From positions 1 to 17,190 of the forward strand of contig CAZNMS010000154.1 in the NCBI GenBank assembly GCA_964573505.1: a DNA stretch of 17,190 nucleotides, in the 5' to 3' direction. Of this stretch, positions 5,415-13,459 are shown one piece after another. The notes under the pieces are model-generated. The model was given only the letters and a program-made list of their open reading frames with translations. It was not told the origin of the DNA and searched no databases. Each line of letters opens with the position of its first letter. The stretch's first letter is position 1. The translations under genes and the position numbers were made by a program. The DNA comes from AM-0621 sp964573505. Lineage in GTDB: Bacteria; Planctomycetota; Planctomycetia; Planctomycetales; Planctomycetaceae.

Positions 5415-7904
5415 GTGCGTCTCATCCGCTCTTGGCTCAGCGTTTGTGTCTGCGTGCTCTTCGTTTCGTCGATCGGTTTCTCAGCCGACGGCCCCGCTGC
5501 TCCGCATGGAGTTATTGTCACACCCGCAGAGATCAAGCTCGTCCGCAACTACGAGCAAGTGCAGCTCGTCGTCACTGCAAAGGCCGCAGACGGCAGTTTG
5601 AATGATCGCTGTCCCGATCTCAGTGGAGCGGCGAAGTTCGAGTCCGCGAATCCTGAAGTCGCGACGGTCAATGAGATCGGACGCGTGCTCGCGAAAGGCA
5701 ACGGGCAGACGAGCATTCGCATTCAGACGGTCGGTCAAACGCTCGAAGTGCCGGTTGTTGTGAGCGGCGTCGAAGCGAATCCGAAGGTCGAATACACGCG
5801 CGACGTTGCTCCGGTGCTGAGTAAGACGGGTTGCAATATGGGGCCGTGCCATGCGGTGCAGCACGGGCAAGCGGGCTTCAAGTTGACCGTCTTTAACTTC
5901 GATCCTGATGCCGACCGCAATGCGATTGCACGTGATCGGCAACAACGTCGCCTCAATCCGATTGATCCCGAGCAGAGCCTCTTCCTGCTGAAGCCGACAA
6001 TGCTCGTGCCGCATGGCGGCGGGAAGCGAATGGCGCCGGGATCGGTCGAGCATCAAATGCTCGTTTCATGGATCAAGAACGGAGCACCGGCACCGCTGAA
6101 AGAGTCGCCGAAGGTCACCGGCATCAGCGTCTTCCCGAAGCAACGCATCGGTGAGAAAGGGCTCAAGCAGCAACTGCGAGTTGAAGCGACGTACTCCGAC
6201 AACACGGTGCGAGATGTCACCGCGCTCGCTCGGTTCGATTCAATGGATGACGGCATGCTCGCGGTGTCGAGCGACGGAATGGTGACAACGTCCTCAGCCG
6301 GGCAAGCACCGGTCATGGCTCGTTTTGAAGGGCAAGCTGCGATCTGCATGTTCGTCGTCCCGTATCGCGAGGGACTCGAACTCGCCGGTTGGACGAACAA
6401 CAACTTTGTTGATGAGCACGCTTCTCAGAAGTTTCGCGAGCTCGGCATCGACCCGTCGCCAGTGTGCGACGATGCGACTTTCATTCGTCGCGCGTTCCTT
6501 GATGCCACTGGAACAATTCCGACAGTGGAGCAGACGCGAAAGTTTTTAGCCTCGACCGATGCGAAGAAGCGCGAGCAACTCGTCGATGAGCTTCTCGGGC
6601 TCACCGGCGATCCGACGCGCGACGTGCATAACGACAACTTCGCGGCTTACTGGTCGCTGAAGTGGGCAGACCTTTTGAGGAATACGAGCAATCGCAAGTC
6701 GGTCGATCAGGGCATGTGGGCGATGCACAACTGGCTGCGCGAGTCGTTCCGCACGAATAAGCCGTTCGACAAGTTCGTACGAGAACTCGTGACCGCAAAA
6801 GGCTCGATCTACATGAACGGCCCGGCGAACTACTTCCGAGTGTTCAACAACTCGTCCGACCTCACTGAAGCGACGGCGCAGATCTTTCTCGGTGTCCGAA
6901 TGGAATGCGCGAAGTGTCATCATCACCCGTTCGAGAAGTACGGACAGGAAGACTACTACGGGTTCTCGGCGTTCTTCTCGCGGGTTAGCACGAAGAACAG
7001 TGAGGAGTTCGGGCTCTTCGGACGCGAGAGCGTCGTCATCGTGCGATCGACCGGTGATGTCAGTCATCCGAAGACGGGCAAACGCATGCCGCCGACACCG
7101 CTCGAAGGACAACCGGTCGAGCATCCTCTTGATCGACGCATTGCACTCGCAGACTGGCTGACGGCAAAGGACAACAAACTCTTCGCGCAGAACGTCGTCA
7201 ATCGCTCGGTGAGATTCATGCTCGGTCGCGGGCTCGTTGAACCCGTTGACGATCTGCGATCAACGAACCCGCCGACAAACCCGGCATTGATGGATGCGCT
7301 CGCAAAGCACTTCGTCGACAGCAACTTCAGCGTGAAGCATCTGCTGCGCGCGATCATGGTCTCGCGGCTTTATCAGCTCGACTCGCAGCCGACAGCTTCG
7401 AATGCCGCTGACAGTCGCTTCTATAGCCACTTCCTCGTGAAGCGTTTGACGGCGGAACCGCTGCTTGACGCGATTGATCAAGTCGCGCAGTCGCGCACGA
7501 AGTTCAACAACTTGCCGATCGGCACGCGGGCGATCGACTTGCCGGACTCTGAGTACCCGGATCACTTCCTCAACACGTTCGCGAAGCCGCGCCGGGCGAG
7601 CGTCTGCGAGTGCGAGCGCTCGCCGGACGAGAACCTCGCTCAGGCACTGCACACTCTCAACGGCGAGACGATTGCGACAAAGCTCGCTGACAAGAAAGGC
7701 CGTATCGCGCGGCTGATCGGCGAGAACAAATCGCCGGAAGAGATCATCGACGAGATCTACGTCGCGGCTTTGTGTCGGCCTCCAAAACCCGAAGAGGTTG
7801 CTGCCGGCAAAGAGATCGTCGGCTCAGCGACGAGCCCGCAAGAAGGCTACGAAGACATTCTTTGGGCGCTGATGAACTCGAAGTTCTTCTTGTTCGTGCA
7901 TTGA
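5415..7904 (+). CDS. Secreted DUF1549/DUF1553 planctomycete protein with Ig-like domains and cytochrome-c-like motifs
   Basis: 829 residues, GTG start behind a good Shine-Dalgarno. Residues 1-23 are a signal peptide (basic MRLIR, hydrophobic core, cleavage likely after FSA), so the protein acts outside the cytoplasmic membrane. About 33-118 is a bacterial Ig-like (Big_2) domain (VIVTPAEIKL, ANPEVATVNEIGRVLAKGNG). About 125-225 carries C140-NMGP-C145-H146, a variant heme-like motif. A second Ig-like domain covers about 234-315. DUF1549 follows (about 325-540, FIRRAFLDATGTIPT), with a standard CxxCH at C498-AK-C501-H502 in CAKCHHHPFEKYG. DUF1553 covers about 575-810 (RIALADWLTAKDN, NRSVRFMLGRGLVEPVDD). 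The family is expanded in planctomycetes; its biochemical role is not established, though links to polysaccharide breakdown or surface redox have been suggested. The gene usually sits before a DUF1501 gene, but none follows here within 850 bases. Confidence 0.93.
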   Translation: MRLIRSWLSVCVCVLFVSSIGFSADGPAAPHGVIVTPAEIKLVRNYEQVQLVVTAKAADGSLNDRCPDLSGAAKFESANPEVATVNEIGRVLAKGNGQTSIRIQTVGQTLEVPVVVSGVEANPKVEYTRDVAPVLSKTGCNMGPCHAVQHGQAGFKLTVFNFDPDADRNAIARDRQQRRLNPIDPEQSLFLLKPTMLVPHGGGKRMAPGSVEHQMLVSWIKNGAPAPLKESPKVTGISVFPKQRIGEKGLKQQLRVEATYSDNTVRDVTALARFDSMDDGMLAVSSDGMVTTSSAGQAPVMARFEGQAAICMFVVPYREGLELAGWTNNNFVDEHASQKFRELGIDPSPVCDDATFIRRAFLDATGTIPTVEQTRKFLASTDAKKREQLVDELLGLTGDPTRDVHNDNFAAYWSLKWADLLRNTSNRKSVDQGMWAMHNWLRESFRTNKPFDKFVRELVTAKGSIYMNGPANYFRVFNNSSDLTEATAQIFLGVRMECAKCHHHPFEKYGQEDYYGFSAFFSRVSTKNSEEFGLFGRESVVIVRSTGDVSHPKTGKRMPPTPLEGQPVEHPLDRRIALADWLTAKDNKLFAQNVVNRSVRFMLGRGLVEPVDDLRSTNPPTNPALMDALAKHFVDSNFSVKHLLRAIMVSRLYQLDSQPTASNAADSRFYSHFLVKRLTAEPLLDAIDQVAQSRTKFNNLPIGTRAIDLPDSEYPDHFLNTFAKPRRASVCECERSPDENLAQALHTLNGETIATKLADKKGRIARLIGENKSPEEIIDEIYVAALCRPPKPEEVAAGKEIVGSATSPQEGYEDILWALMNSKFFLFVH

Positions 7905-8039
7905 GAATGCTCGCAAGTGGATGCTCGTCGCATCGAGCGTCAGTTGGCGATTTGTCCGAGTAATGGCTGCGGTCGATCGCTCTTGCTCATTGCGCCTCGT
8001 GCGTGAAGGAATGCGAAGATCGTTCGCTCTGCTGTTCTT

Positions 8040-8129
8040 ATCCGTGTGAGAAACATCCGTGTGAGCAAGGGCAGACAGAAGACTCTTCTTTGGCCCATCC
8101 TTTCTCACACGGATGTGTCCCACACGGAT
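8040..8129. repeat. Composite inverted repeat with tandem ATCCGTGTGAG arms
   Basis: The left arm (8040-8065) holds ATCCGTGTGAG twice, separated by AAAC. The right arm (8104-8129) is its reverse complement with two mismatches. The 38-nt spacer contains an inner hairpin (GAAGA..TCTTC). Unlike the other families here, the arms are internally direct repeats, not hairpins. Confidence 0.85.
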
Positions 8130-8425
8130 GAATGACCGCGTGAAACCGCAAATTGGATTGCCCTTTGATGCGATGTCCTTCGACGCTCAATCACGACTCG
8201 CCAATGGAAGTGCACGACACCCGAATCGACCAAACATTTCGTTCGAAGCATGTTGCCGGCGAACTCAAGCAGATCATCTTTCGGACGAGCATGTTGAGTG
8301 CGGCCGATTGGTTGACTGAGACCAGTAACGCGCAGCGCGACTGCTGTTCTCTGCGTGCGGCGCGGGCTCCTTCATGCCGTTGCGAAGTCGCGTCTAAAGA
8401 CCCACTCTTCCGCGTAGGGATAGTT

Positions 8426-8576
8426 GGGAAATAACTTCGCTGATTGGCTCTCCGTCCGGCTCGCCCGGACGGGAGCAACGACTGGCCAAGCTACTGCGAG
8501 GAAGTAGCAATTCAGTCGTGACTCCCGTCCGGGCGAGCCGGACGGAGAGCAAGCACCAAATCAGGAAGTTATTCCC
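8426..8576. repeat. 151-bp composite palindrome with GC-rich hairpin arms
   Basis: The outer ends GGGAAATAACTTC (8426 on) and GAAGTTATTCCC (to 8576) are inverted. Inside, 8447-8475 and 8522-8550 are perfect inverted copies of 29 nt, each self-complementary around CGTCCGG..CCGGACG. Further in, ACGACTG pairs with CAGTCGT, and AGCTACT approximately with AGTAGC. It is the longest near-perfect stem in the window and would form a very stable cruciform or RNA structure. Confidence 0.92.
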
Positions 8577-8590
8577 GGACTGCTCCTGAC

Positions 8591-8703
8591 TGCCGCTTCA
8601 ATGAAGAGAGTTCGGGGACCAGTCTCAGTCGCGGAGCGACTGAGCTACGTAGGCGAGTCGCTCTGCGACTCACTGCACCCGACGTTCGAATCTTGAAGCG
8701 GCA
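8591..8703. repeat. 113-bp composite palindrome with AGTCGC..GCGACT hairpin arms
   Basis: The outer ends TGCCGCTTCAA (8591-8601) and TTGAAGCGGCA (8693-8703) are perfect inverted copies. Next come TTCGGG and CCCGAC. In the centre are two small hairpins, CAGTCGCGGAGCGACTG and GAGTCGCTCTGCGACTC, inverted relative to each other around TACGTA. It lies 15 bp after the previous palindrome and directly upstream of the MFS gene. Confidence 0.88.
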
Positions 8704-8757
8704 CAACCAACAACTTCTTTGCTGTCTCCCCACTCCTCATCAGAACGACTTCCGACT

Positions 8758-10200
8758 GTGAACGAACCTGCGACGAAACCTTCTAAGAGTGCTCTGCTCA
8801 TTATCTTTGTGACGGTGTTTATTGACCTGCTCGGGTTCGGCATCGTCTTGCCTTTGATGGCTCGTTACGCGAAGTCGTTTGATGCCTCTCGCCCGATGTT
8901 GGCGCTGTTGATGGCGTCGTTTTCGGCGATGCAATTCTTATTCGCGCCCGCATGGGGACGACTCTCGGATCGCATTGGTCGACGACCGGTGCTGCTCATC
9001 GGGCTATTCGGCTCGACGGCGTTCTACGCGATGTTCGGAATCATCACCGCGATGGGCAAAGACGGAGCAATGCTCGGCATCGCGCCGCTCACATGGCTGC
9101 TCGTCTCACGCATCGGAGCGGGCATCTGCGGTGCAACGATTCCTACAGCTCAAGCCTATATCGCCGATGTGACCGGAGCGGCTGAACGCACAAAGGGAAT
9201 GGCGCTTGTCGGAGCAGCGTTCGGAATCGGCTTCACGTTCGGGCCGTTGCTCGGAGCGATCTTTGTGTCGAACGATCCGAATGCCCCGCCGAGTCCCGGA
9301 GCCGGGTATCTCGCATCGGCATTGTCGGGACTCGCATTCTTATGGGCGATCTTCAAGTTGCCGGAGTCGCTGCGTCCTGAATCAAGCCGCGCTGAAGGCG
9401 GCTTTAAGGTCGGGCAGTTGCTCGATGCGTTTCGACATCCGGGATTGGGACTCGTCTTGCTGACGATGTTCTTGACGACCGTTGCCTTCGGACAGTTCGA
9501 AACGACGCTCGGCTTGCTGACTCGCGCATTGGGCTTAGCCGATCGACAGAACTTCTACGTCTTCGCTTACGTCGGCTTTGTGTTGTCACTAACGAACGGC
9601 GGCATCGTGCGTCCGCTCTCGAAGCGAGTGGCTCCGCACATGCTCGGACTCGTCGGTGCTGCGGTGATGATGGTCGGAATGGGCATCGTCGGTATGACGT
9701 CAGACTCGTGCGCTCAAGCATGGGGGAAGGCGCGTGCAGAACTCACTGAGAACGGGTTGCTGAAGACGGCTGAGGCGAGTGATGACGCGAAAGCGAGTGC
9801 CGAATCATCCGGCGTCAAGAAGGCCGCGCCGCGACCGGTCGTCGCTGATACTCCGGAAGCAAAGGCGATCGTCGACAAGCACATCAACGGTCCTCTTTGG
9901 AATCTCTATTTGGCAATGGCGGTGCTCGTTGTTGGGTACTCGACGATGACGCCCTCGCTGTTCGCGCTCGTCTCACTTCGCACTCCCGACGACAAGCAAG
10001 GCGAGTATCTCGGAGTGGCTCAAAGCATGTCGGCATTGGCTCGCATCATGGGACCGGTGATCGGCATGAGTTTGTTCGACGACAGTCATGTCGCTCAGCC
10101 GTATTGGGCCGGAGCAGCGATCTTGAGTGTCGGAGTTGTGCTCATCGGGATGATTGGTCGCGGTCCGAAGAACTCTGCTGAAGTCGCTGCCGGTGCGTGA
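8758..10200 (+). CDS. MFS transporter, TetA-like (DHA1) family
   Basis: Inner-membrane secondary transporter, probably a drug/H+ antiporter; the substrate cannot be read from sequence. Twelve hydrophobic segments are visible. TM1 holds FIDLLGFGIVLPLM, a hallmark of the TetA-like group. The TM2-TM3 loop carries motif A (GRLSDRIGRRP). TM4-5 includes GAGICGATIPTAQAYIADVT, in the place of the antiporter motif C region. TM7-TM12 follow after the usual cytoplasmic loop. Odd: between TM9 and TM10 is a hydrophilic, Ala/Glu/Lys-rich insert of about 60 residues (SDSCAQAW to DKHINGPLW), which by topology should face the periplasm. I chose the GTG at 8758; an upstream TTG at 8719 would add 13 residues. 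Neither has a clear Shine-Dalgarno. The gene stands alone, with palindromes on both sides. It should not be taken as proof of tetracycline resistance. Confidence 0.9.
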   Translation: MNEPATKPSKSALLIIFVTVFIDLLGFGIVLPLMARYAKSFDASRPMLALLMASFSAMQFLFAPAWGRLSDRIGRRPVLLIGLFGSTAFYAMFGIITAMGKDGAMLGIAPLTWLLVSRIGAGICGATIPTAQAYIADVTGAAERTKGMALVGAAFGIGFTFGPLLGAIFVSNDPNAPPSPGAGYLASALSGLAFLWAIFKLPESLRPESSRAEGGFKVGQLLDAFRHPGLGLVLLTMFLTTVAFGQFETTLGLLTRALGLADRQNFYVFAYVGFVLSLTNGGIVRPLSKRVAPHMLGLVGAAVMMVGMGIVGMTSDSCAQAWGKARAELTENGLLKTAEASDDAKASAESSGVKKAAPRPVVADTPEAKAIVDKHINGPLWNLYLAMAVLVVGYSTMTPSLFALVSLRTPDDKQGEYLGVAQSMSALARIMGPVIGMSLFDDSHVAQPYWAGAAILSVGVVLIGMIGRGPKNSAEVAAGA

Positions 10201-10624
10201 GATTGCAGAGTGAGAGCGGTCGGCGTTCGTAAAAGTCGCGCGGTCATGAATGAGGCTGTTGTTCGTCCTACGAGTTCGCGATTTCTTGTCTGCTTGCGCA
10301 TTGTAGGACGTGTTACATAGTCGTCATTCACGCTGCGAAAGGGATTGTTGGCTTTTGCTCCGAGGCTGTGACCTTTTCGCCCCCGGCCTTGTGCCGGGGG
10401 TTTAGCGGCCTTTGCGCTACTCGAATTTGCCCTAAATCGTAGTAGCGCAAAGGCCGTTGAACCCCCGAGGCAAGCTCGGGGGCGATATAATCACAACCTC
10501 TCCGCAAGAGCTTCCTTTCGCGGAGCGAAAGGCGACTATCGGATGCGGCTTCGCCGCGCGCGGTTAGACAACGTCATTTCTGACCGCGCGACGAGCAACA
10601 ACGGAGATCGGAGAACGGCAACTC
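10201..10624. other. Gene-free region with nested palindromes
   Basis: No gene is supported. After the MFS stop there is a small inverted pair, CGTCCTAC near 10267 and GTAGGACG near 10304, and then the large nested palindrome described separately. Bases 10541-10605 hold nothing I can name. GGAGA at about 10610-10614 is a likely ribosome binding site for the next gene. Confidence 0.65.
10332..10540. repeat. Nested (three-layer) palindromic repeat
   Basis: Outermost layer: GCTGCGAAAGG (near 10332) against CCTTTCGCGGAGC (near 10513), the same arm family as the 2544-2660 insertion in the TIR gene but degraded on the left. Middle layer: GAGGCTGTGA..TCGCCCCCGG (10362 on) against CCGGGGGCGA-like sequence and TCACAACCTC (to 10500), whose arms are themselves hairpins (CCCCCGG..CCGGGGG and CCCCCGAG..CTCGGGGG). 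Innermost layer: CGGCCTTTGCGCTACT (10406-10421) against AGTAGCGCAAAGGCCG (10441-10456), a perfect 16-bp stem with a 19-nt loop. It could also end MFS transcription, but there is no T-run. Confidence 0.85.
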
Positions 10625-11113
10625 ATGCGAATCGGCGTCATCAGCGACACTCATGACCGAGTCGAGCAGACTCGACCGGCGGTCGACATCTTCATTGCGG
10701 AAGGCGTTGAGCGAGTCTTGCATTGCGGAGACATCGGCTCGCGGTTCGTCGTCGAATTGTTTGATCGCTGGGAGACGCACTTCGTCTTCGGCAACACCGA
10801 CTACGAACAACGCGCTCTGCGCGAATCAATGGAGCTTGCCGGTCATGTCTGTCACGGCCGCTACGGAGAAGTCGAGTGGGCCGCGCGCAGGATCGCGTTC
10901 TTGCACGGCGACGACTTCCGACACTGGCAGCAGGCAATCGCGTCGCAAGAGTTTGCTCTCGTTTGCTCGGGGCACACTCATCAGAAGGCGGTTGAGATTG
11001 TCGGCAAAACAGTCGTGCTCAACCCCGGCGCGATCGAGCGAGTCGCCGTGCCGAGCGTTGCGATCGTTGATCTCTCGACGCTCGGTGTTCGGCATGTCGA
11101 TCTTCCCCGATAG
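10625..11113 (+). CDS. YfcE/MJ0936-type metallophosphoesterase
   Basis: 162 residues, the usual size for this small calcineurin-like phosphodiesterase/phosphatase group. All metal-binding motifs are present in order: D8-T-H10, G35-D36, G56-N57-T58-D59, H94-G95 and G116-H117-T118-H119, followed by NPG (133-135). The protein is expected to be cytoplasmic with two divalent metals (commonly Mn2+) hydrolysing a phosphodiester or phosphomonoester; the physiological substrate is unknown. The ATG at 10625 is preceded by GGAGA about 10 nt upstream. It lies 137 bp before the HSP90-like gene on the same strand. Co-transcription is possible but the gap is large, and no functional link is evident. Confidence 0.92.
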   Translation: MRIGVISDTHDRVEQTRPAVDIFIAEGVERVLHCGDIGSRFVVELFDRWETHFVFGNTDYEQRALRESMELAGHVCHGRYGEVEWAARRIAFLHGDDFRHWQQAIASQEFALVCSGHTHQKAVEIVGKTVVLNPGAIERVAVPSVAIVDLSTLGVRHVDLPR

Positions 11114-11250
11114 TCCGCTCAACCAACATCGGGCATTGCTGCATGGCGCCAAGTTCGTGCGCGAACGCTGCTCGATGTGAACTGGCTGCAGCGAGCTGAC
11201 GTCGCTCGATCATTGCCTCTTATTTGTCTCTCAAAGATTGATCATCCCTT

Positions 11251-13110
11251 ATGACGCAGTGGTCAAAACGCATTCCGTTCAAAGTCGATATCGCGGGCAT
11301 CATCGAGATCATGGGTGCGTCGCTCTATAGCCGCGCGGACACTCCGATTCGCGAGCTGATTCAGAATGCTCATGACAGCATTCTGAGGCGTCGGCAGATC
11401 GACCTCAGCTTCACGGGCCGCATCACGATTCAGCAAGACCCCGAAGCATGCACGCTGTCCTTTACCGACGACGGCATCGGGCTGACGGCGGACGAAGCCG
11501 AGCGTTTCTTAGGCACGCTCGGTGTCGGCATTACCGGGATGATTCGCCGAGGCCGGCTCGATGTGCCGGAGTCCGCGCGAGCTGATGGCGGATCGTTGAT
11601 TGGCCAATTCGGCGTCGGTCTCTTCAGTGCCTTCATGCTGGCGGATCGCATCATCGTCGAAAGCCGCAAGGCGGACGGTTCGAGCGGCGTGCGCTGGGAA
11701 GCAGGAGTCGGCACCGAAGTCGAACTCAGCAGTTCTGAGCGTGAGGCAGTCGGCACAACGGTCACGCTCGTCTTGAAGCCGGCGTTCGCGGAGTACGCCC
11801 GCAATACGGAATTGGTCGAGCAAGCCGTGCGTGAGTTCGCGGACTTCATCCCCATTCCGATCTTCATCAACAACGCGAAGCAACGTGCGAATGTCATAAA
11901 TGTTGCATGGTTCGATCCGACGCCGGACCCGGAGGGACTCGAACTCGCACTTGAGGAGTACTTCAACGAGACGCCGCTCGATGTGATCTCGCTGCGTTCC
12001 GAACGCCCCGTCGCCATTGCGGGAGCGTTCTATGTCACTCCCCGTCGCACGCCCGGATTCGCGACTGACACAACGATTACAGTCACCGTCCGACGAATGG
12101 TGATCTCGCGGCATGTGAGAGGCTTGCTGCCCGACTGGTGCCTCTTCTTACGCGGCGTGCTTGAACTCAATGACTGCTCGCCGACCGCCAGTCGCGAAGA
12201 TCTCGTTCGCAATGAGAATTTCGAAGAAGTCCGCGAGTTCATCGAGCAGAAGCTGTTCGAGCACTTTGAAATGCTGGCCGTGCAGAATCCTCAGAAGTGG
12301 CAGTCGGTCATCGCATGGCACCGCTACGCGCTCTCGGGCGCGGCGATCGTTGAAGCGCGACTGCGGAACTTGCTCGCGCAGACTTATCGCTTCAACACCT
12401 CGCAGGGTCCGCTGTCGTTCATCGAGATCATTGAACGCAGTAAGGCCGATCCGTTGTTCGAGACCGAAGCGGACTTCGTCATTTGGTACAACTCGGACCG
12501 CCGACAAGAGCGCTGGGCGAACGGACTCTTTGCGGGGCAGCAAGCTCCCTGCGTGCATACGTTTCAAGGCTTTGAAGAGACGCTGCTCACTGCAATGGCT
12601 GCGGATGCAGGAGTCGCCGGCGCCGACATCGAAGTGCGAGTCGCAAGCCCGAGTGCGAAGAACTTTGCCGAAACGATTCTCGGTGTGCGCGAGGTCGAGG
12701 CAATCGATCCGAAGTGGACCGAGTTCTTCTCGGCACTTGATGCGACGGTGATGACGGCATCGTTTCAGAGCAATCAGCCGGTGATGGCATTCCTCAATGA
12801 ACGACGCGAGCTGAGACGGACGTTCGATGAGCTGAAGAAAGAGGGCAACATTCCGCCCGGCTTTCAACGCTTGATCGATCAGCAACTCGCGAACGATCCC
12901 GTTGAAGGCAATGAAGTGCTGCTCAATCGAGATCACCGCTTAGTCGGCCGCGCCTTGCAGCAATCAACGAGTCACCCATTAGCGAGCGTGCTGCGACTAC
13001 TCGTGATCTCCGCGCTGAACTCGGCCGGCGCGTCGGTCAACACGGAGGCTTATCAGCAGCAAGCAAGTGACCTCGATTGGATCGCCGAGACATTGTGGGG
13101 ACGGAATTAG
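11251..13110 (+). CDS. HSP90 family (HtpG-like) ATP-dependent chaperone, divergent
   Basis: 619 residues, close to the length of bacterial HtpG. The N-terminal GHKL ATPase (about 8-200) has E35, N39 and D42 in RELIQNAHDS, D73-DGIG77, and the lid/phosphate-loop motif GQFGVGLFSAF (118-128). The middle domain includes FLRGVLELNDC followed by SRED, with R315 at the position of the ATP-contacting arginine in HtpG (NVSRE). The C-terminal part is weakly conserved but ends with an HtpG-like pattern (NRDHRLVGRAL, then LASVLRLLVISALNSAG). The opening IPFKVDIAGIIEIMGASLYS differs from canonical HtpG, which suggests the separate 'HSP90 family protein' subgroup found in some bacteria and not the orthologue of E. 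coli HtpG, so I give no symbol. The ATG at 11251 has no strong Shine-Dalgarno. Confidence 0.9.
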   Translation: MTQWSKRIPFKVDIAGIIEIMGASLYSRADTPIRELIQNAHDSILRRRQIDLSFTGRITIQQDPEACTLSFTDDGIGLTADEAERFLGTLGVGITGMIRRGRLDVPESARADGGSLIGQFGVGLFSAFMLADRIIVESRKADGSSGVRWEAGVGTEVELSSSEREAVGTTVTLVLKPAFAEYARNTELVEQAVREFADFIPIPIFINNAKQRANVINVAWFDPTPDPEGLELALEEYFNETPLDVISLRSERPVAIAGAFYVTPRRTPGFATDTTITVTVRRMVISRHVRGLLPDWCLFLRGVLELNDCSPTASREDLVRNENFEEVREFIEQKLFEHFEMLAVQNPQKWQSVIAWHRYALSGAAIVEARLRNLLAQTYRFNTSQGPLSFIEIIERSKADPLFETEADFVIWYNSDRRQERWANGLFAGQQAPCVHTFQGFEETLLTAMAADAGVAGADIEVRVASPSAKNFAETILGVREVEAIDPKWTEFFSALDATVMTASFQSNQPVMAFLNERRELRRTFDELKKEGNIPPGFQRLIDQQLANDPVEGNEVLLNRDHRLVGRALQQSTSHPLASVLRLLVISALNSAGASVNTEAYQQQASDLDWIAETLWGRN

Positions 13111-13196
13111 CGAGGCGGTCTCGGCAGATGAGTTGAGATGTTCCATCTCGTTCTCAATTTGTGTTGTCGGCTCTGCTCGCAATTGGAATCGTCGTC

Positions 13197-13285
13197 GATA
13201 GTCGCCTTTCGCTCTGCGAAAGGGATTTTCTCTCGGGCCTTTTGCTCAGCAAATGCTTCCTTTCGCGGAGCGAAAGGCGACTATC
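13197..13285. repeat. 89-bp palindrome of the CTTTCGCGGAGCGAAAG family
   Basis: Its ends GATAGTCGCCTTTCGCTC (13197 on) and the inverse (to 13285) pair nearly perfectly; each arm is also a hairpin. A shorter inner match is TTTTGCTC against the GCAAATGC region. The right arm, with its GGCGACTATC tail, repeats at about 10512-10540. It shares its core with the two arms inside the TIR-STAND gene. Confidence 0.92.
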
Positions 13286-13300
13286 AAAAGTAGCGCCGCC

Positions 13301-13459
13301 GAGACGTTTAACCGCGAGGCTCTGCCAAGCGCGTGCAAGCCGCAGTTCGATCAAGACCGGCGCTTCGAAAAACGGCGAGACTCGACGAGCGATGACATCG
13401 CGGGTGCATCCGATGCCGCCGTCGAACGCGCTCCTCAGAGAGTCGCGGTTCAACGTCTC
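13301..13459. repeat. 159-bp inverted-repeat element with ACGTTTAACCGCGA ends, copy 2
   Basis: GAGACGTTTAACCGCGA at the left matches inverted TCGCGGTT-CAACGTCTC at the right with one mismatch. Inside, GGCTCTG..AGCGCGT pairs imperfectly with ACGCGCTCCTCAGAG. Interior sequence is not obviously the same as in copy 1 (4981-5145), but length and ends agree. Confidence 0.85.

Larger units (their letters stand above)
7905..8757. other. Gene-free region of about 850 bp occupied by composite palindromes
   Basis: No open frame here has protein-like features; the longest, near 8153-8434, is compositionally odd and has no recognisable motif. The space holds three large inverted repeats (8040-8129, 8426-8576, 8591-8703). 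Bases 7905-8035 and 8135-8425 contain nothing I can name. The region must include the end of the DUF1549/DUF1553 transcript and a promoter for the MFS gene, neither of which I can place. Confidence 0.7.

Noticed and set aside
5191..5605. Open frames overlapping the start of the DUF1549/DUF1553 gene
   Set aside because: They begin in the dispersed repeat and overlap the signal peptide region in other frames. The GTG with CAGGAG at 5415 explains the sequence.
8153..8434. Possible 93-residue gene in the region after the DUF1549/DUF1553 gene
   Set aside because: Composition is Cys/Arg/Ser-rich without pattern, there is no Shine-Dalgarno, and it runs into the 151-bp palindrome.
8040..8703. CRISPR array
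   Set aside because: The repeats are inverted pairs of different sequences, not regularly spaced direct repeats, and there are no cas genes.
8758..10200. Calling the MFS gene tetA (tetracycline resistance)
   Set aside because: Family motifs are shared by many TetA-like exporters of unknown substrate. There is no tetR neighbour and the protein has an unusual loop.
12148..12936. Minus-strand 262-codon frame inside the HSP90-like gene
   Set aside because: Antisense shadow of a well-supported gene in high-GC DNA; no motif and no ribosome binding site.
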